This document shows, piece by piece, positions 9,167 to 17,077 of a stretch of 64,000 nucleotides of DNA. Each line of letters opens with the position of its first letter. Within the stretch, counting starts at the first letter, position 1. The stretch spans positions 3,786,001 through 3,850,000 of the forward strand of contig NC_009656.1 in NCBI RefSeq assembly GCF_000017205.1, given 5' to 3'. This DNA comes from Pseudomonas paraeruginosa PA7. GTDB taxonomy: Bacteria; Pseudomonadota; Gammaproteobacteria; Pseudomonadales; Pseudomonadaceae. The notes under the pieces were generated by a model. That model was not told where the DNA came from and made no database searches. It worked only from the letters and a program-made list of their open reading frames with translations. Both the position numbers and the translations under genes were made by a program.

Positions 9167-9682
9167 ATGACCAAACAACACGCCTTCACCCGAGAAGACC
9201 TGCTGCGCTGCAGTCGCGGCGAGCTGTTCGGCCCGGGTAACGCGCAACTTCCCGCCCCCAACATGCTGATGATCGATCGCATCGTCCACATCAGCGATGT
9301 CGGCGGCAAGTATGGCAAGGGCGAACTGGTCGCCGAGCTGGATATCAACCCCGACCTGTGGTTCTTCGCCTGCCACTTCGAAGGCGATCCGGTCATGCCC
9401 GGCTGCCTGGGCCTGGACGCCATGTGGCAGTTGGTCGGCTTCTACCTGGGTTGGCAGGGCAATCCGGGCCGCGGTCGCGCCCTGGGGTCGGGCGAAGTGA
9501 AGTTCTTCGGTCAGGTTCTGCCGACAGCGAAGAAGGTCACGTATAACATTCATATCAAGCGCACGATCAATCGTTCGCTGGTCCTGGCCATCGCCGACGG
9601 CACCGTCAGCGTCGATGGCCGCGAAATCTACAGTGCCGAAGGCCTCCGCGTCGGCCTGTTCACCTCCACTGACAGCTTCTAA
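9167..9682 (+). CDS. fabA: 3-hydroxydecanoyl-[ACP] dehydratase/isomerase FabA
   Basis: A 171-residue cytosolic enzyme that dehydrates 3-hydroxydecanoyl-ACP and isomerises trans-2- to cis-3-decenoyl-ACP, the branch point of anaerobic unsaturated fatty acid synthesis. The catalytic histidine is in [20 protein letters not shown], and the helix with the catalytic aspartate also lies there (LGLDAMWQ). A strong GAGGAG lies just before the ATG. fabB starts 11 nt after the stop, giving the usual pseudomonad fabAB operon. Length equals the E. coli enzyme. Confidence 0.98.
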   Translation: MTKQHAFTREDLLRCSRGELFGPGNAQLPAPNMLMIDRIVHISDVGGKYGKGELVAELDINPDLWFFACHFEGDPVMPGCLGLDAMWQLVGFYLGWQGNPGRGRALGSGEVKFFGQVLPTAKKVTYNIHIKRTINRSLVLAIADGTVSVDGREIYSAEGLRVGLFTSTDSF

Positions 9683-9693
9683 GGGTTATCCGC

Positions 9694-10911
9694 ATGCGTC
9701 GCGTCGTTATCACCGGTCTGGGCATCGTTTCCTGCCTCGGCAATGACAAAGACACCGTTTCCGCCAACCTCCGTGCGGGTCGGCCCGGCATTCGCTTCAA
9801 TCCGTCCTATGCCGAGATGGGCCTGCGCAGCCATGTTTCCGGCTCGGTCGACCTGAACCTCGAAGAACTGATCGATCGCAAGGTATTCCGCTTCATGGGC
9901 GATGCCGCCGCCTACGCCTACCTGGCGATGGAACAGGCGATCAAGGACTCCGGCCTGACTCCGGAACAGATTTCCAACCCCCGTACCGGCCTGATCGCCG
10001 GCTCCGGCGGCGCTTCCACCCTGAACCAGATGGAAGCCATCGACACCCTGCGCGAAAAGGGCGTCAAGCGCATCGGCCCATACCGCGTGACCCGCACCAT
10101 GGGCAGCACCGTATCGGCCTGCCTGGCCACCCCGTTCCAGATCAAGGGCGTCAACTACTCGATTTCCTCCGCCTGCGCCACCAGCGCGCACTGCATCGGC
10201 CAGGCCATGGAACAGATCCAGCTGGGCAAGCAGGACGTGGTCTTCGCCGGCGGCGGCGAAGAGGAACACTGGAGCCAGAGCTGCCTGTTCGACGCCATGG
10301 GGGCGCTTTCCACCCAGTACAACGACACCCCGGAAAAGGCTTCGCGCGCCTATGACGCCAAGCGTGACGGCTTCGTCATCGCCGGCGGCGGCGGCATGGT
10401 GGTGGTCGAGGAACTGGAGCACGCGCTCAAGCGCGGCGCCAAGATCTACGCCGAAATCGTCGGCTACGGCGCCACCTCCGATGGCTACGACATGGTCGCC
10501 CCGAGCGGCGAAGGCGCGATCCGCTGCATGCAACAGGCACTGGCCACCGTCGACGCGCCGATCGACTACCTGAACACCCACGGCACCTCCACCCCGGTCG
10601 GCGACGTCGCCGAGATCCGCGGCGTACGCGAAGTGTTCGGCGACAAGGCCCCGGCCATCAGTTCGACCAAGAGCCTGTCCGGCCACTCGCTGGGCGCCGC
10701 CGGCGTTCACGAGGCGATCTACTGCCTGCTGATGATGGAAGGCGGCTTCATCGCCGGCTCCGCCAACATCGACGAACTCGATCCGGAAGTGGCCGACCTG
10801 CCGATCCTCCGCGAGACCCGCGAGAACGCCAGGCTGGATACCGTCATGAGCAACAGCTTCGGCTTCGGCGGCACCAATGCCACCCTGGTCCTCAAGCGCT
10901 GGCAGGGCTGA
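9694..10911 (+). CDS. fabB: 3-oxoacyl-[ACP] synthase I FabB
   Basis: A 405-residue condensing enzyme that elongates cis-3-decenoyl-ACP and so commits carbon to unsaturated fatty acids. The nucleophile cysteine is in [17 protein letters not shown]. The two catalytic histidines lie in [11 protein letters not shown] and [12 protein letters not shown], and the C-terminal loop [10 protein letters not shown] is intact. It is the second gene of the fabAB operon. A clear rho-independent terminator begins 18 nt after the stop. Confidence 0.98.
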   Translation: MRRVVITGLGIVSCLGNDKDTVSANLRAGRPGIRFNPSYAEMGLRSHVSGSVDLNLEELIDRKVFRFMGDAAAYAYLAMEQAIKDSGLTPEQISNPRTGLIAGSGGASTLNQMEAIDTLREKGVKRIGPYRVTRTMGSTVSACLATPFQIKGVNYSISSACATSAHCIGQAMEQIQLGKQDVVFAGGGEEEHWSQSCLFDAMGALSTQYNDTPEKASRAYDAKRDGFVIAGGGGMVVVEELEHALKRGAKIYAEIVGYGATSDGYDMVAPSGEGAIRCMQQALATVDAPIDYLNTHGTSTPVGDVAEIRGVREVFGDKAPAISSTKSLSGHSLGAAGVHEAIYCLLMMEGGFIAGSANIDELDPEVADLPILRETRENARLDTVMSNSFGFGGTNATLVLKRWQG

Positions 10912-10929
10912 TCCCGCCATCGCCGCATG

Positions 10930-10954
10930 AAGCGCCCTCCGGGGCGCTTTTTTG
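10930..10954 (+). terminator. Rho-independent terminator after fabAB
   Basis: A perfect 8-bp stem AAGCGCCC/GGGCGCTT with a TCCG tetraloop is followed by a run of T residues, 18 nt after the fabB stop. Confidence 0.9.
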
Positions 10955-11061
10955 TGCCCGGCGTTTCGCCTGCCAAATCGCATGAACGGCCTAAACCTCC
11001 CGTCTTGCCTGCCGATAGCCTGAACAGCCCTGTCCCCCCCTGCCCCCTGGAACACGCCACC

Positions 11062-12687
11062 ATGTCTTTGCGCAGTATGCCCATCGCGACCCGTGCCGCC
11101 CTGAGTTTCGCCCTCATCACCCTGTTGCTGGTCATCACCGGGATCTTTTCCCTGAACCGAATGGGCTCGCTCAACGAAGCTTCCTCCGACATCAGCGACA
11201 GCTGGCTGCCGAGCGTGCGCGAGAGCGGCGAGATCAACGTCCTGCTGGCCGAACTGCGGCAGGTTCAGCTGGCCCATGTACTGGCCGCGGACGATAGCGC
11301 CAAGCGCTTCCTGGAAAGCCGCATGACGGAGATCGGCAAGGAACTGGCCGATCGGGAAGGCGCCTACCAGCGCCTGATCACCGGCGCCGAGGAACGCTCG
11401 ATCTACGAGCGCTACCTGGCCGCCCGGCAGACACTGTTGCAGAGCCAGCAGACACTGGTGCAGATGTCGCGCGGCAAACCGCTGGAAGAAACCCGCCAGT
11501 ACACCGAAACCACCCTGCTCGACCAGTACCGCGCCACCCAACAGCAACTGCAGGCGCTGATCGACTTCAACGCCAAGGGCGCCAGCCAGGCCAGCAAGAC
11601 CTCGGACGAGGTCTACGACAACGCCTTCGCGGCGGTGATCGGCGTGTTGCTGGTCGCCGGCCTGGGCACCGTGCTGCTGGCCTGGTTGTTCACCCGCAGC
11701 ATCACCCGTCCGCTCGGCGAAGCGCTGCGGGTCGCCGAAGTGATCGCCTCGGGCGACCTCACCAGCCGTATCGACACCAGCGGTCGCGACGAGCCGGCCA
11801 AGCTGCTGGTCGCCCTGCAGGGCATGCAGGCGCAACTGCGCCAGACCATCCAGCAGATCGGCAGCTCGGCGACCCAGCTGGCCTCCGCCGCCGAGGAACT
11901 GAGCGCGGTCACCGAGCAGGGCAATCGCTCGCTGACCCAGCAGAACGACGAGATCCAGATGGCCGCCACCGCGGTCAACGAGATGACCGCCGCGGTCGAG
12001 GAGGTCGCGCGCAACGCCAGCTCCACCTCGGACGCCTCGTCCGCCTCCGAGCAGTCGGCGCAGAACGGCCGCCAGCGCGTACTGGAGACCGTCCAGGCGA
12101 TCCGCCTGATGAGCGAGGAGGTGGACAACACCTCGGCACTGGTCGGCGGCCTGGCGGAGAAGGCCCAGGACATCTCCAAGGTTCTCGACGTGATCCGCGG
12201 CATCGCCGAGCAGACCAACCTCCTGGCGCTCAACGCCGCCATCGAGGCGGCACGCGCCGGCGAGCAGGGCCGCGGTTTCGCCGTGGTCGCCGACGAGGTC
12301 CGCGCCCTCGCCCACCGGACCCAGGAATCGACCCGCGAGATCGAGCAGATGATCGCCAATATCCAGGACGGCACCGGTGCCGCGGTGGGCGCCATGGACA
12401 GCAGCAGCGTGCGCGCCCGCAACATGCTGGAGATCGCCGAGGCCGCCGGCCTGGCGCTGAACGAGATCGCCGAACGGGTCGGCCAGATCAACGAACGCAC
12501 CCTGGTGATCGCCAGCGCTTCCGAGCAACAGGCCCAGGTTGCCCGCGAGGTCGACCGCAACCTGGTGAACATTCGCGACATCTCGCTGCAGACTTCCGCC
12601 GGCTCCAACCAGACCGCCGCCGCCAGCCAGGAACTGTCGCAACTGGCCATCGACCTGAACAACATGGTCACCCGCTTCGTCGTCTGA
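11062..12687 (+). CDS. Methyl-accepting chemotaxis protein (4HB-type)
   Basis: A 541-residue chemoreceptor beginning MSLRSMPIATRAALSF at the ATG at 11062. In-frame codons further upstream run through the fabB terminator and are not coding. A membrane span at about residues 10-31 and another near 190-210 bracket a four-helix-bundle ligand-binding domain. HAMP follows (TRPLGEALRVAEVIASGDLT), then the cytoplasmic signalling hairpin with the near-invariant NLLALNAAIEAARAGEQG tip. No C-terminal CheR-tethering pentapeptide is visible. It would pass ligand information through CheW/CheA to the flagellar motor. Synteny matches PA1608. The ligand is unknown. It stands alone between two terminator-like hairpins. 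Confidence 0.93.
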   Translation: MSLRSMPIATRAALSFALITLLLVITGIFSLNRMGSLNEASSDISDSWLPSVRESGEINVLLAELRQVQLAHVLAADDSAKRFLESRMTEIGKELADREGAYQRLITGAEERSIYERYLAARQTLLQSQQTLVQMSRGKPLEETRQYTETTLLDQYRATQQQLQALIDFNAKGASQASKTSDEVYDNAFAAVIGVLLVAGLGTVLLAWLFTRSITRPLGEALRVAEVIASGDLTSRIDTSGRDEPAKLLVALQGMQAQLRQTIQQIGSSATQLASAAEELSAVTEQGNRSLTQQNDEIQMAATAVNEMTAAVEEVARNASSTSDASSASEQSAQNGRQRVLETVQAIRLMSEEVDNTSALVGGLAEKAQDISKVLDVIRGIAEQTNLLALNAAIEAARAGEQGRGFAVVADEVRALAHRTQESTREIEQMIANIQDGTGAAVGAMDSSSVRARNMLEIAEAAGLALNEIAERVGQINERTLVIASASEQQAQVAREVDRNLVNIRDISLQTSAGSNQTAAASQELSQLAIDLNNMVTRFVV

Positions 12688-12695
12688 ACGGCATG

Positions 12696-12725
12696 GTGCG
12701 CCGCCTCACGGCGGCGCACTTCCTC
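12696..12725 (+). terminator. Terminator-like hairpin after the chemoreceptor gene
   Basis: A perfect 10-bp stem GTGCGCCGCC/GGCGGCGCAC with loop TCAC starts 8 nt after the stop and is followed by the short pyrimidine stretch TTCCTCC. The weak T-run makes the efficiency uncertain. Confidence 0.65.
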
Positions 12726-12787
12726 CGGTTGCCCGCCGTGGAGCCCGGGTTTTACCATGGAACCCGATCCCCACCGGAGCCGCCAAG

Positions 12788-13228
12788 ATGGTCAAGCGCA
12801 CCAGCCACAAGCAAGCCAGTTGTCCAGTCGCCCGTCCGCTGGACGTGATCGGCGACGGCTGGTCGATGCTCATCGTGCGCGATGCCTTCGAAGGTCTGAC
12901 GCGCTTCGGCGAATTCCAGAAAAGCCTCGGCCTGGCCCGGAACATCCTCGCGGCGCGCCTGCGCAACCTGGTGGAACACGGCGTGATGGTGGCGGTCCCG
13001 GCCGAAAGCGGCAGTCACCAGGAATACCTACTGACCGACAAGGGACGCGCGCTCTTCCCCCTGCTGGTGGCGATTCGACAATGGGGCGAGGATTACTTCT
13101 TCGCCCCGGACGAGTCCCACGTCCGCCTCGTCGAGCGCGACGGCGGCCAGCCGGTGCCGCGCCTGCAGGTACGCGCCGGCGACGGCAGTCCGCTCGCCGC
13201 GGAAGATACCCGGGTCAGCAGGGACTGA
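12788..13228 (+). CDS. HxlR-family transcriptional regulator
   Basis: A 146-residue winged-helix regulator. It has the family signature CPVARPLDVIGDGWSMLIVR near the N-terminus, with the conserved cysteine often used for redox or aldehyde sensing. The recognition region FEGLTRFGEFQKSLGLARN and the wing (LRNLVEHGVMVAVPAESGSHQ) follow. The C-terminus carries an extra 40 residues or so beyond the core domain. HxlR proteins usually control a divergently or adjacently encoded oxidoreductase, but the neighbours here are a chemoreceptor and a DUF3859 gene, so no target is evident. Synteny matches PA1607. Confidence 0.88.
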   Translation: MVKRTSHKQASCPVARPLDVIGDGWSMLIVRDAFEGLTRFGEFQKSLGLARNILAARLRNLVEHGVMVAVPAESGSHQEYLLTDKGRALFPLLVAIRQWGEDYFFAPDESHVRLVERDGGQPVPRLQVRAGDGSPLAAEDTRVSRD

Positions 13229-13436
13229 TCGACGGACGAACAGGCTAACTTCGGCATCCGCGAGCACTCCGTCGAAAACGGCGGACAACGCGGGCGGTCA
13301 TTCGCCCCGGGGCAAGCTGGTAACCGGCCGCTGGCGCCTGTCGGTCAGGGCGAACAACGTTGCCGGTGTCATCCGCCGATACTCCACACTACAGCGCAGT
13401 CAGCGCAAGAAAACGAACACTTCGCCCGGCGCGCGC

Positions 13437-13913
13437 TCAGCGCACGTCGAAGGTCTTTTCCGCCAGCAGGCGGTCGCCCTGGAACACCATCAGTCGCCAC
13501 TCGCCCTTCACCACCTCGTGCGGCTCGGTGAATTCGTAGGCCATGACATCGGTCGGCGCGCCCGGCACCAGCTTCTGCACCACTTCGAACCTGTCATGCC
13601 GCTGGCCATCCGGAGTGACCACGCCCGGGGTGAGGTAGAGCAGCGTCAAAGGCGTATCGCCTTCCTGCTTGCCGCTGAGCTGATAACGCATGCCGAACTT
13701 GGTGCCAAGCTTGGCCGGGACTTCGGTGGTCCGCTGGATGTTCTGCTCGCTGCGGGTCAGCACCCGCTCGCCGGGCTGGAAATCCTGGTAGCGGCTTTCG
13801 AACACGCCGTACTCGATGGGGCCGTCGATACGCACCTCGGCCTGCGCCGCCGCGGCGACGCCGGCGCCGAGCAGGAAGACGGAACGACTGATGCAAGAAC
13901 GCATGAAGGACAT
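13437..13913 (-). CDS. DUF3859 periplasmic protein
   Basis: A 158-residue exported protein. The first 25 or so residues (FLLGAGVAAAAQA and before) form a signal peptide with an AxA cleavage site before EVRIDGPIEY. The rest is a beta-rich domain with YGVFESRY, LGTKFGMRYQLSG and the conserved end VKGEWRLMVFQGDRLL, as in DUF3859 proteins. Either M1 or M4 could be the start; both keep the signal peptide. It is probably a small periplasmic protein of unknown role. It stands alone, with the amidohydrolase gene upstream on the same strand after 69 nt. Confidence 0.8.
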   Translation of the reverse strand: MSFMRSCISRSVFLLGAGVAAAAQAEVRIDGPIEYGVFESRYQDFQPGERVLTRSEQNIQRTTEVPAKLGTKFGMRYQLSGKQEGDTPLTLLYLTPGVVTPDGQRHDRFEVVQKLVPGAPTDVMAYEFTEPHEVVKGEWRLMVFQGDRLLAEKTFDVR

Positions 13914-13982
13914 GACTCACTCCTGGATGGGGCTGGCCGCGAGCCTATGACACCGGCATGACAGACTGATGACCGATCCGGG

Positions 13983-15017
13983 TTATTCGCCTCGCGGATC
14001 GGCCGGCTGGCGCGGCAGCACCGCGAGGAAATTGTCCCGCGCCACCTGGCGGGCGACCGACTCGGGCAAGGCGTCGAGGAACGGGTCGAAGCTCGTCATC
14101 AGCCCGGGCAGGCTGTCGAACTGGCCGACCACGTCGGAGCCGAGCATGAAGCGCTGCGGGAACCGCTCGACCAGCGCCAGCCACTGCGGGTCGGGCTTGC
14201 CCTGCTTGTCCAGCAGGTACGGGCGCAACACCGACCAGGACAGGTCGATGTACAGGTTCGGGTAGCGCTCGAGCAAGCGGCCCAGGGTCGGCAGGAGGAA
14301 ATCCAGTTTCTTCTGGTGGCGATGGATCTCCATGCTGGTCCCGGCGTGGGCCCAGATGAAGCGTACATGTGGATGGTTGCGCAGGGGCTCCTCGATTTCC
14401 GCCAGGTACAGCGGGTTGCGCTCGCGCTTGGAGGTCACGTTGGCATGCAGCAGGACCGGCAGGTCGAACTCCGCGGCCAGGTGGTAGACCCGCGCCAGAG
14501 CCTCGTTGTTGGCCCGCGGGACATCGCCATAGGTGAGCGCGGTGAGGTCGTCGTGGCGGGTGAAGACCTCGCCGATGCCCTGCCAGAGCCCCGGGTCCAG
14601 CTCCAGCATGCGGCGAATGTGGGCGTCGGCGTTCTTGTCGGTCGGATTGAAACCGGTCAGGAACGGATGCACGCGCCGCCGTTGCTCGGCAGGCAAGGAC
14701 TTCACCGCCGCCGCCACGATCACGTCGGTGGCGCTGTACCAGTAGGCACCGGCATCGTCGCCAGCGTAGTAGCGCGGTCGCTTAGGCTCGTCCTCGTGCC
14801 ATTTCTTGGCGACCGCGATGCCACTGAGCATGACGTGTTCGACCCGGCCCTTGTCCATCGCCGCCAGCAAGCGCGGCATGCCTTCGCTTTCCTGGAAGAA
14901 ATCCACATAGTGCACATGGGCGTCGCTGTAGCGATAATCCCTGGCAAGGGTCGTGGACGCCACCAGGGACAGGGCGAACAATGTCGAGAACAGGGCACGC
15001 GAACGGGAGCCAGCCAT
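13983..15017 (-). CDS. Exported amidohydrolase-2 family protein
   Basis: A 344-residue protein with an N-terminal signal peptide (ALFSTLFALSLVASTTLA). A TIM-barrel metal-dependent hydrolase of the amidohydrolase-2 type follows. SDAHVHYVDFF supplies the HxH metal ligands, VLLHANVTSKRERNP and FIWAHAGTS the later histidines, and MLGSDVVGQ the catalytic-aspartate region. These enzymes hydrolyse or decarboxylate cyclic or aromatic substrates; no substrate can be named here. AGGAGG sits nine bases before its ATG. That ATG overlaps, on the opposite strand, the ATG of the next gene, so the pair shares essentially no intergenic space. Confidence 0.85.
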   Translation of the reverse strand: MAGSRSRALFSTLFALSLVASTTLARDYRYSDAHVHYVDFFQESEGMPRLLAAMDKGRVEHVMLSGIAVAKKWHEDEPKRPRYYAGDDAGAYWYSATDVIVAAAVKSLPAEQRRRVHPFLTGFNPTDKNADAHIRRMLELDPGLWQGIGEVFTRHDDLTALTYGDVPRANNEALARVYHLAAEFDLPVLLHANVTSKRERNPLYLAEIEEPLRNHPHVRFIWAHAGTSMEIHRHQKKLDFLLPTLGRLLERYPNLYIDLSWSVLRPYLLDKQGKPDPQWLALVERFPQRFMLGSDVVGQFDSLPGLMTSFDPFLDALPESVARQVARDNFLAVLPRQPADPRGE

Positions 15018-15921
15018 GGCATTCCTCCTGATAGGCCTGAGTGAACATAGACCGTCGCCGCTCGGCCGGGGTTCGCCGCAACGCTGGTTCGTCCTGTTGC
15101 TCGCCTTGCTGGCGTGGCACGCCGGGGCCGGTGAACGGCTGGTCTATCCGCGTCACTCCGAAGGACGCAATCCCGAACCCTATGTCGTCGAACTGCTGCA
15201 GCTGGCCCTGGCCAGGAGCGGCGGCGACTACCGTCTGGAGCCCAGCCCGCAACCCATGCCGCAATCGCGCGCGCAACTGCGCCTGGAGCAGGACGACCCG
15301 AGCCTGCAGGTGATGTGGGCGCAGACCCGCGACGACCTGGAAGACGCCCTCCTGCCGGTCAGGATTCCGATCTATCGCGGCCTGATCGGCTGGCGCCTCC
15401 CCCTGGTCAGCACCGCTCACAAGGAACTCCTGGCGCCCGTGCGAAGCCTGGATGATCTCCGTCGTTTCCGCTTCGGCCAGCGCCAGGACTGGGCCGACAC
15501 CGCGATCCTGCGCGCCAACGGCCTGGAGGTGAAGACCAGCCAGAACTACGAGAGCCTGTTCCGCATGCTCGACGCCGGCCGTTTCGAGGTATTCCCCCGC
15601 GAGGTGGTGGTGGTCGACGGCGAGCTGGAAGACGCTTCCCGCGCCGGGCTGCACCTGGCGATCGACGAGCATGTGGTCCTGCACTATCCCGCCGCCTTCT
15701 ATTTCTTCGTGTCCCGCCAGCGCCCGGAACTGGCCGACGCCATCCGTCAGGGGCTGGAGAAAGCCATCGATGACGGCAGCTTCGAGCGCTTGTTCGAGCG
15801 CCATTTCAAGACATTGCTGGGCAAGCTTGCCTTACAGAATCGAAGAATCATCGAACTGGAAAATCCTTATCTTCCTAAGAAAACTCCCTTTCAGCGCAAG
15901 GAACTCTGGTACCGTCCATGA
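15016..15921 (+). CDS. Extracytoplasmic solute-binding-like protein
   Basis: A 301-residue exported protein. The ATG at 15016 has GGGAG six bases upstream. The signal sequence is unusually far in (about residues 22-40, WFVLLLALLAWHAGAGE). The rest resembles the type-3 periplasmic solute-binding fold: RSLDDLRRFRFGQRQDW, ARFEV-type lobes, and an IRQGLEKAIDDGSFERLF end helix. No transporter or kinase gene is adjacent. The late signal peptide could mean the true start is a non-ATG codon further in. The start codon overlaps that of the divergent amidohydrolase. Synteny matches PA1604; function is unknown. Confidence 0.75.
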   Translation: MAFLLIGLSEHRPSPLGRGSPQRWFVLLLALLAWHAGAGERLVYPRHSEGRNPEPYVVELLQLALARSGGDYRLEPSPQPMPQSRAQLRLEQDDPSLQVMWAQTRDDLEDALLPVRIPIYRGLIGWRLPLVSTAHKELLAPVRSLDDLRRFRFGQRQDWADTAILRANGLEVKTSQNYESLFRMLDAGRFEVFPREVVVVDGELEDASRAGLHLAIDEHVVLHYPAAFYFFVSRQRPELADAIRQGLEKAIDDGSFERLFERHFKTLLGKLALQNRRIIELENPYLPKKTPFQRKELWYRP

Positions 15922-15957
15922 GCTAGAATAGGCCTCACCTCACCACCGACGCCCAGC

Positions 15958-16380
15958 ATGTCCCGTACCGCGCCATACCGCCTCGACGACCAGTTCGGCT
16001 TCATCCTGCGCCAGGCCAACCAGCGCTATGCGGCCCTGTTCGCCAGCGGCATCGGCAACGGTCTGACGCCGACCCAGTGGGCCGCCCTGGTCCGCCTCGG
16101 CGAGACCGGCCCCTGTCCGCAGAACCAGTTGGGCCGGCTCACCGCCATGGATGCCGCGACCATCAAGGGCGTCGTCGAGCGCCTGGACAAGCGCGGGCTG
16201 ATTCTGCGCAGCGCCGATCCGGACGACGGTCGCCGCCTGCTGGTCAGTCTCAGTCCTGCCGGGCGCGCCGAACTCGAGGCCGGCCTGGCGGCCGCCCGCG
16301 AGATCAACCGGCAGGCCCTGGCGCCTCTTTCCCCGCAAGAACAGGAAACCCTGCGCGCCTTGCTCGCTCGCCTGCTCTGA
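15958..16380 (+). CDS. MarR-family transcriptional regulator
   Basis: A 140-residue winged-helix dimer-forming regulator. It contains LTPTQWAALVRLGETGPCPQ, the recognition helix MDAATIKGVVERLDKRG and the wing RSADPDDGRRLLVSLSPAGR, all classic MarR elements. It lies about 200 bp upstream of a molybdenum-hydroxylase operon on the same strand. A perfect 16-bp palindrome is in the intervening spacer. This arrangement resembles nicR/nicAB-type control, so it probably represses the downstream dehydrogenase until an N-heteroaromatic ligand appears. That is inference from context. Confidence 0.88.
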   Translation: MSRTAPYRLDDQFGFILRQANQRYAALFASGIGNGLTPTQWAALVRLGETGPCPQNQLGRLTAMDAATIKGVVERLDKRGLILRSADPDDGRRLLVSLSPAGRAELEAGLAAAREINRQALAPLSPQEQETLRALLARLL

Positions 16381-16451
16381 CGCCATTCCGGCGTGTCTTT
16401 TCTCCGCGCTTCGCCGATCGAACCTGCGCCTTTCGTCGTAGCCGCCTGCCA

Positions 16452-16496
16452 TTGACAGTTCGCCGCGGGCGTCCATAGCATGTTTGTATACAAACA
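16452..16496 (+). promoter_or_regulatory. Probable promoter and MarR operator of the Mo-hydroxylase operon
   Basis: A TTGACA -35 box at 16452-16457 is followed after 17-18 nt by a weak -10 (ATAGCA or TAGCAT). The perfect 16-bp palindrome TGTTTGTATACAAACA (16481-16496) covers the expected transcription start. Its position is ideal for repression by the upstream MarR protein. The sequence features are direct; the regulator pairing is inferred. Confidence 0.65.
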
Positions 16497-16585
16497 AATT
16501 CCCGCATAGCCGCACGCTACCAGGCACGGCCGACGGGATATCCGCCTGATGAACAGCCATGCCCCCGGCATGGGGAGAAACCGCC

Positions 16586-17077
16586 ATGAGCGATGCCCTT
16601 GCCCTGACCGTCAACGGTCAGTCCCTGCGCCTCGATGTCGCCCCCGATACCCCCCTGCTCTATGTCCTGCGCAACGACCTGCAACTGAACGGTCCCAAGT
16701 TCGGCTGCGGCCTCGGCGAGTGTGGCGCCTGCACCGTGCTGATGGACGGCGTCGCCACCCGCTCCTGCATCACCCCGGTGGAGGCCGCCGTCGGCCGCCG
16801 GGTGGTTACCCTCGAGGGACTCGGCGACGCCGCCCATCCCCATCCGCTGCAACAGGCCTTCATCGACGAACAGGCCGCCCAGTGCGGCTACTGCATCAAC
16901 GGCATGCTGATGACCGCCAAGGCGTTGCTGGATCGCAACCCGGATCCCAGCGACGGCGAGATCCGCCAGGAATTGGCCTACAACCTGTGTCGCTGCGGCA
17001 CCCATGTGGAGATTCTCAAGGCCGTCCGGCGTGCCGCAGAACGCCTGAAGGACCGCCAGGAGGAGCACCCGGCATGA
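16586..17077 (+). CDS. [2Fe-2S] subunit of a molybdenum hydroxylase (IorA/NicA-like)
   Basis: A 163-residue iron-sulphur protein of the xanthine oxidase family. The plant-ferredoxin-like cluster motif is FGCGLGECGACTVLMDG, and the second cluster ligands are QCGYC and NLCRCG. The ATG at 16586 has GGGGAG eight bases upstream; an earlier in-frame ATG lacks this. It passes electrons from the molybdenum subunit to the cytochrome. The stop overlaps the ATG of the large subunit by 4 nt. The three-gene layout (2Fe-2S, Tat-exported Mo subunit, c-type cytochrome) is that of isoquinoline 1-oxidoreductase and nicotinate dehydrogenase types, with no separate FAD subunit. Confidence 0.92.
   Translation: MSDALALTVNGQSLRLDVAPDTPLLYVLRNDLQLNGPKFGCGLGECGACTVLMDGVATRSCITPVEAAVGRRVVTLEGLGDAAHPHPLQQAFIDEQAAQCGYCINGMLMTAKALLDRNPDPSDGEIRQELAYNLCRCGTHVEILKAVRRAAERLKDRQEEHPA

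Noticed and set aside
9679..12642. 987-codon open frame antisense to fabB and the chemoreceptor
   Set aside because: It spans two well-supported opposite-strand genes and a terminator, with Gly/Ala/Leu-rich non-protein-like composition.
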